Assembly (NCBI GenBank): GCA_007258455.2
Contig: VDFB02262673.1
Span: 162,233 to 226,232 of the forward strand
DNA: 64,000 nucleotides
Source of the DNA: Sequoia sempervirens
Lineage: Eukaryota; Streptophyta; Pinopsida; Cupressales; Cupressaceae
Direction: 5' to 3'
A program made the translations under genes and the position numbers. The notes below the pieces were generated by a model. It saw only the letters and a list, made by a program, of their open reading frames with translations, was not told where the DNA came from and did not search any database. This document shows, in pieces, positions 60,043 through 64,000 of this stretch (position 1 is the first letter of the stretch; the number at the start of each line of letters is the position of its first letter).

Positions 60043-60973
60043 ATGAGAGGAAGTTGATGTCAAGTCTTCTACATAGCCTAGCGGGGATGAAGAATTTGTC
60101 GGTGCTTTCGAATTATAAATTTTTCTAAGGGGAAAATTGGAATTGTCTAGAATTGAATAAAGTGTTTCAAAATAAAATTTCCCAAATGATGAATTTGAAG
60201 TGAATTGCCTAGATAATTTTGATTAGTCTTCACAGGATGATGAATTTTCCAGAGTCAGAGGTGAATGAAATTTAAAGTTGAATGACAGAGCTCTGGCTGG
60301 TGAGTAAAATTTGTTAAAAGGTGAATTTAAAGTAAATATTTTCAAAAGTGAATTAAAATGCTCCAGTCAAAGTTGAACTTCTAGAAGGCCAAGATTCCAG
60401 GCGTCGGGTGACAAGTGTTAAAATTGGCAAGAGAGGGAAATTTGAATTCTTGAAATGAAGTAGTGGAGATTTAATGTACTGGCTAAACTTAGCCTCTTTC
60501 TAGAATTCAATTTTGCTATAAGAGCTGAAGGTTTTTCATTTCTCTTCACTAGTTGAAGAAATTTGAATTTCCTCTGAGTTTAGTGTTGCAGTGAGTTGCT
60601 AAAGGCTGCAATCTGAGTTTGTTGCTGAAGCTGAAAGTGTACGACTTGAAGTAGAAGTAAGTGGCTGAGGCTGAAATTTGCTAAGTCATTAGAAGATTGT
60701 TGAAGTTCGAATTTAAAAGAATCTAAGTTGCTGAAGTAAAGTGGACGATTTTATCAAGGTTTGAAGTTGCTGAGTGTGAAGTTGAAGTTGCTGAAGCTCA
60801 CTTAGAAACTTTCTAAGTGTTGAAAGTTCAAATTTGTTGAAGGAGAAGTGAGGTTTGCAAATGAGATATGATGTTGCAACTTCTCAAAGTTTTAAAAATC
60901 GACTGGCAGCCTCTGCATAATATTTTGTTTATTTTCTAAGTTATTTTCTTATGGTTGTTTATTGTTTTGTAGG
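60043..60973 (+). other. Leader-like region before the large ORF
   Basis: No ORF. It includes CTATAAGAGCTGAAGG near 60518 (TATA-like) and many GTTGCTGAAG repeats (60590-60800). It ends with a pyrimidine-rich stretch and TTTTGTAG|G at 60967-60973, a good plant 3' splice site just before the ATG at 60974. An intron in the 5' leader is inferred. Confidence 0.45.
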
Positions 60974-63900
60974 ATGGCTGAAGTAAGAACAACAGGCAAG
61001 GACAACAATGGTGTATCCAGGCAAGCTATTATCAAGAAGCTGAGCAAGCCTTTCATGCCAGAGTCAAAGTTTACTTCGAAGTTGGGCAAGCTGGCTGATA
61101 CCAATTTGGGATCTTTCAACTTGGAGACTTTCAAAAATCGGATGCTGGGTATTGGCAGTCACCAACCTTCAATCACTTCGCACAACATTGTTCGAAGTGG
61201 ATTGTATGCAGCTGCTGGATTTCCACCAGCTATTCAGTGCTCGGAGCTAATGATGGAGTGTGCCAATTATTATGAGACTGACCACAGATCAATTATGTCA
61301 CCAAATGGCCAAGTGTTAGCCAACCTCACTCCTGCAGCTGTTGGCAAATCTTTTGGGATTCCAGCACACAAGAAGATGATTTACAAATCAAGAGAACGAG
61401 CTGAACGAATGTATGCTTCTACATTCGAGAGATGTACAGAGACGATTAATACTCGCTGGATGAGCAACCCCAAGCCCTCTCGTACAAAGCTGCCGAGGCA
61501 AATTATATCAGATGACTTGAAGCAGGAGTACTGTGACTTGATTATGATGCTGAGCAGAGTTGGAGGGTGCCCTCAAGCTTTTATTTTTGAACCGTGGATG
61601 TTCTATTACATCAACCTCGTGCTGGAAGGAAAAGAGCACATCGACTAGGCTGCGATGATTAGTGATAATTTGCACGAACAACTCCTGAGTTTGAGAAGAA
61701 CAAAGACATTCTATATGGGCTCCTACCTCATTTACATGCTGGCTCGTATGACGAGGTATAGAGGAATTTCATACAAGGAACTAGTTGGTTGTGGCTCTCA
61801 TCAATTCAAAATCCACGAGGCTTGTCCGCAGTTGCACCTGACGAGCACTACTCATTACAAGCTCGTCAATGATGCCTTTACCATGCATATCACGAGATCG
61901 CTTCAGGAGCGTATTCATCATAGGATCTCGAGGGAAGCCCAAGAATTGATTGAAAGGTATGGGTGCTGGTTTATACAATTTCGGAAGTTTTCTTATATCA
62001 GGCTGCAAGGTTTTTCTTCATATCCATATAGGCTGCCTAAGTACCCAACCAACAGGATTTTAATGTTAGAGATATCTAGGCAACTAGTTGCCTACGATAA
62101 GATTCAGAAGAGAAAGAAGAAGGGAGGAGTTGAGTTCCCGATTGTCATGGGTAATTCGGACGAAGTGTGTCCTTCACTTCAGGCAGCTAGAGAAGCTGAG
62201 AGTGAGCTTCAGTTCTTTCACTTTTCCTATCACACCAGCAGACAGCATTATGACCCACATAGCAACATCAGGTGGATACTGTCAGAAGAATTCAAACATA
62301 AGGCAAATATTGAAGATTATTGGGCTGGTGCATCAGACGAGGCTGAAGTCAGAAAGAGGATGTTCTCTAGGTTGCCATTGAGTATGATCAGGGAGTGCGA
62401 TATACTCAGGGAGTGCGAAGTCATTCCAGTACCAGACCTGGTGAGCGAGGACATGAATGTTCTCCATCCAGATTATGAGGCGGTGAGAGATACTCCACTT
62501 CCACTTCCAGATTGGTCAGAACCAGAGATTGTGGATTTGGACACACTTTCCATTCCAGTCTTGAGATTTACCAGAGCATGGGTTGACAAGCATGTGAGCA
62601 GACTAAAGGGTAGGTCAGTTTTGTTGACTTACAATTTGATGGGAGATCACAGGACACCCACTACTAGCAGAAAGAAACAAATTACTCGAGGTCCAGAATC
62701 TCGAAGGAAAGAGCATGTTTAGCCGGAGCCTCTGAGAGTTGTAGTTGAATCACCCATGCCATTGGAGACATGTTCTCCAAGCATACACGAGGTTTCTCTC
62801 TTTGCTAATCAGAGGAATGCATTGAATCAGGTGCAGGAGGTACATGAAGAAAATCAGCCACCACAGAGAGAGTCGGTTGGCCAAAGTGTTAATGCGCCTA
62901 CTAGGGATGATCAGCAGGGTGATGAGGAGACTGCTACCGACCCTCAATTTCAGCATGAGTTAGAGGCGGCTTTGGAGGACGATGATATAGTTTCAGGAGA
63001 TACTCAGCCACTTGAGGCTGATGAGCCTCGCCAGAATGATATTGAAGTTGAACAAGTCTGTGAAGTAGAGGCACAAGAACAGCAGCCATTTGTTATACAG
63101 CATGTTGTACCTGATTGGCTCAGAGATAGAATGAGAAGAAGCCCCAGTGAAGAGATTGATCCAGCGGTAGAGATGGAAGAGTTTTTGAACAAGATCAGCG
63201 TGCCTCCACAAAAGAAGAGAGCACGAAAATTTTCAAAGATATCAACTGTTGAGGATGGCTCCCGCACCCTTCATATGGCGGTGCCACAAGTTGATTGTGA
63301 TCGAGACGAAGCAGTGCCAAAGAATTATGTGGTCACAACTTTGGAGTTAGGACGCCCCATAGGTGCACAGATTGTTGAAGAATGTGATAACTCCTATCAG
63401 GCGCTCAAGGACAGACTGTTTAGGAAGGAAAGTATAAGAAATTGAAGAAAGAACATAAGACATTGATAGGATACATGCAACACTTGTCTCGTCCTTGTGG
63501 GCAGGAGATTCCAGCAATAGAGCTTCCAGCTGAGTTATCCAGGGAGTCAGTTAGCGGCTTGTTGGAGTTGAGAAAGATGGCGCAGGAAGCAGATAAATGG
63601 GTTACAAGAGTTGGTGTCGAGACAGAAAAGTTCATGGAAGACCTTGCTTGTGCTTTCCAGCACGCTTCCAACATCACGGCATGCATGGAGGCAGTTGATT
63701 AGGCCTGGGGTGATACTTCTGTTTATCAGAGAAAAGTTATTCAGCGTCTAGAGGCATTGAGGCATGTTCCTTTGCGGATGTTGATTGATGGAGGAGTCAT
63801 TCAGGAGAATGATAGATAGGACTTTTCTAGATGGTACTCTTCAGTAATCACGGGGCGTGGTTTCTTTGACGCAACACAGGCGGATTCAGTTAGAGTCAGG

Positions 63901-64000
63901 AAGGCTATGATGAATATTGTTGATGGAGTCCTAAATACTTTGGAGGCTATCTTTCCTAGACGGCTGAATCCCGATGAGGTGACTACTGATAATTTGAGTA
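60974..64000 (+). pseudogene. Large unrecognised ORF, broken by TAG codons, runs off the window
   Basis: ATG 60974 (MAEVRTTGKDNNGVS) opens a frame that stays coding-like to the window end. It has in-frame TAG at 61646, 62720, 63700 and about 63826, and one frame shift near 63430. The first segment contains NGQVLANLTPAAVGKSFGIP, and the text after the first TAG reads MISDNLHEQLLSL then FYMGSYLIYMLARM. This layout loosely recalls the 'putative plant transposon protein' family of retroelements (low confidence). The middle is acidic and Gln-rich (62760-63100); then follow a basic KKRARKF patch and a helical tail. No RT or integrase motif is seen. It may be the internal ORF of an element using the LTR 58049-60011, or a separate gene. 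Confidence 0.6.

Noticed and set aside
62088..62381. 97-aa plus-strand frame inside the large ORF, and minus-strand frames at 62993-63267
   Set aside because: Alternative frames over a clearly protein-like main frame; their composition is unlike protein.

Overview
The window looks like intergenic DNA from a large, gene-poor plant nuclear genome. I infer a gymnosperm, probably a conifer, from AT-rich sequence almost entirely built of nested LTR retrotransposons with long (1.4-2.2 kb) LTRs; nothing proves the clade. I found no intact host gene, tRNA, rRNA or CRISPR array.

Layout. 0.3-3 kb: an array of long hairpin repeats split by a solo LTR. 5.2-7.1 kb: tandem repeats and a possible decayed LTR. 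8.6-9.8 kb: an LTR-like remnant carrying an 808-bp hAT MITE with exact ends. 11.6-13.8 kb: a dead hAT transposase (minus). 13.8-16.8 kb: a truncated LTR element whose LTR holds a 5'-truncated LINE with RNase H. 16.8-21.3 kb: a broken Ty1/copia pol (minus) split by a solo LTR. 22.9-24.8 kb: another solo LTR. 25.2-32.7 kb: element 1, a nearly complete Ty3/gypsy (chromovirus-like) element on the plus strand with LTRs, GATAC target-site duplication (TSD), PBS, gag, PR, RT, RNase H and IN. 34.9-36.6 and 38.1-40.3 kb: two more solo LTRs. 41.2-42.6 kb: a LINE ORF1 relic. 44.4-50.8 kb: element 2, a young minus-strand LTR element (TSD GTCAT) without pol, inserted in a second dead hAT gene. 52.1-60.0 kb: element 3, a plus-strand LTR element with a ~1260-codon ORF and no pol. 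60.97-64 kb: a long, unrecognised reading frame broken by several TAG codons, running off the window.

The most interesting result is that elements 2 and 3 lack protease, RT, RNase H and integrase, yet each carries a very long frame in the gag-pol position. The two proteins share a central helical module containing YLxLL(A/S)DRD, and an N-terminal motif that also occurs in the remnant at 13.8 kb. Element 2 begins with a gag head almost identical to that of element 1, and all three elements share a PPT-proximal tail. This suggests a group of non-autonomous LTR elements with a conserved accessory protein, mobilised by chromovirus relatives.

The LTRs carry recurring structure: a GCCTA...TAGGC palindrome near the U3 start, palindromic C(A/T)8G boxes, clusters of CCGTAC, and (family B) a run of short CCAC...GTGG hairpins whose stems persist while loops change. 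Several short stretches (about 26.8, 29.2, 30.7-31.6, 57.9-58.4 and 59.9-60.1 kb) show a CAG-to-CG/CGG/CGA distortion relative to sister copies, which looks like either a consensus-quality problem or a local mutational process and breaks reading frames there.
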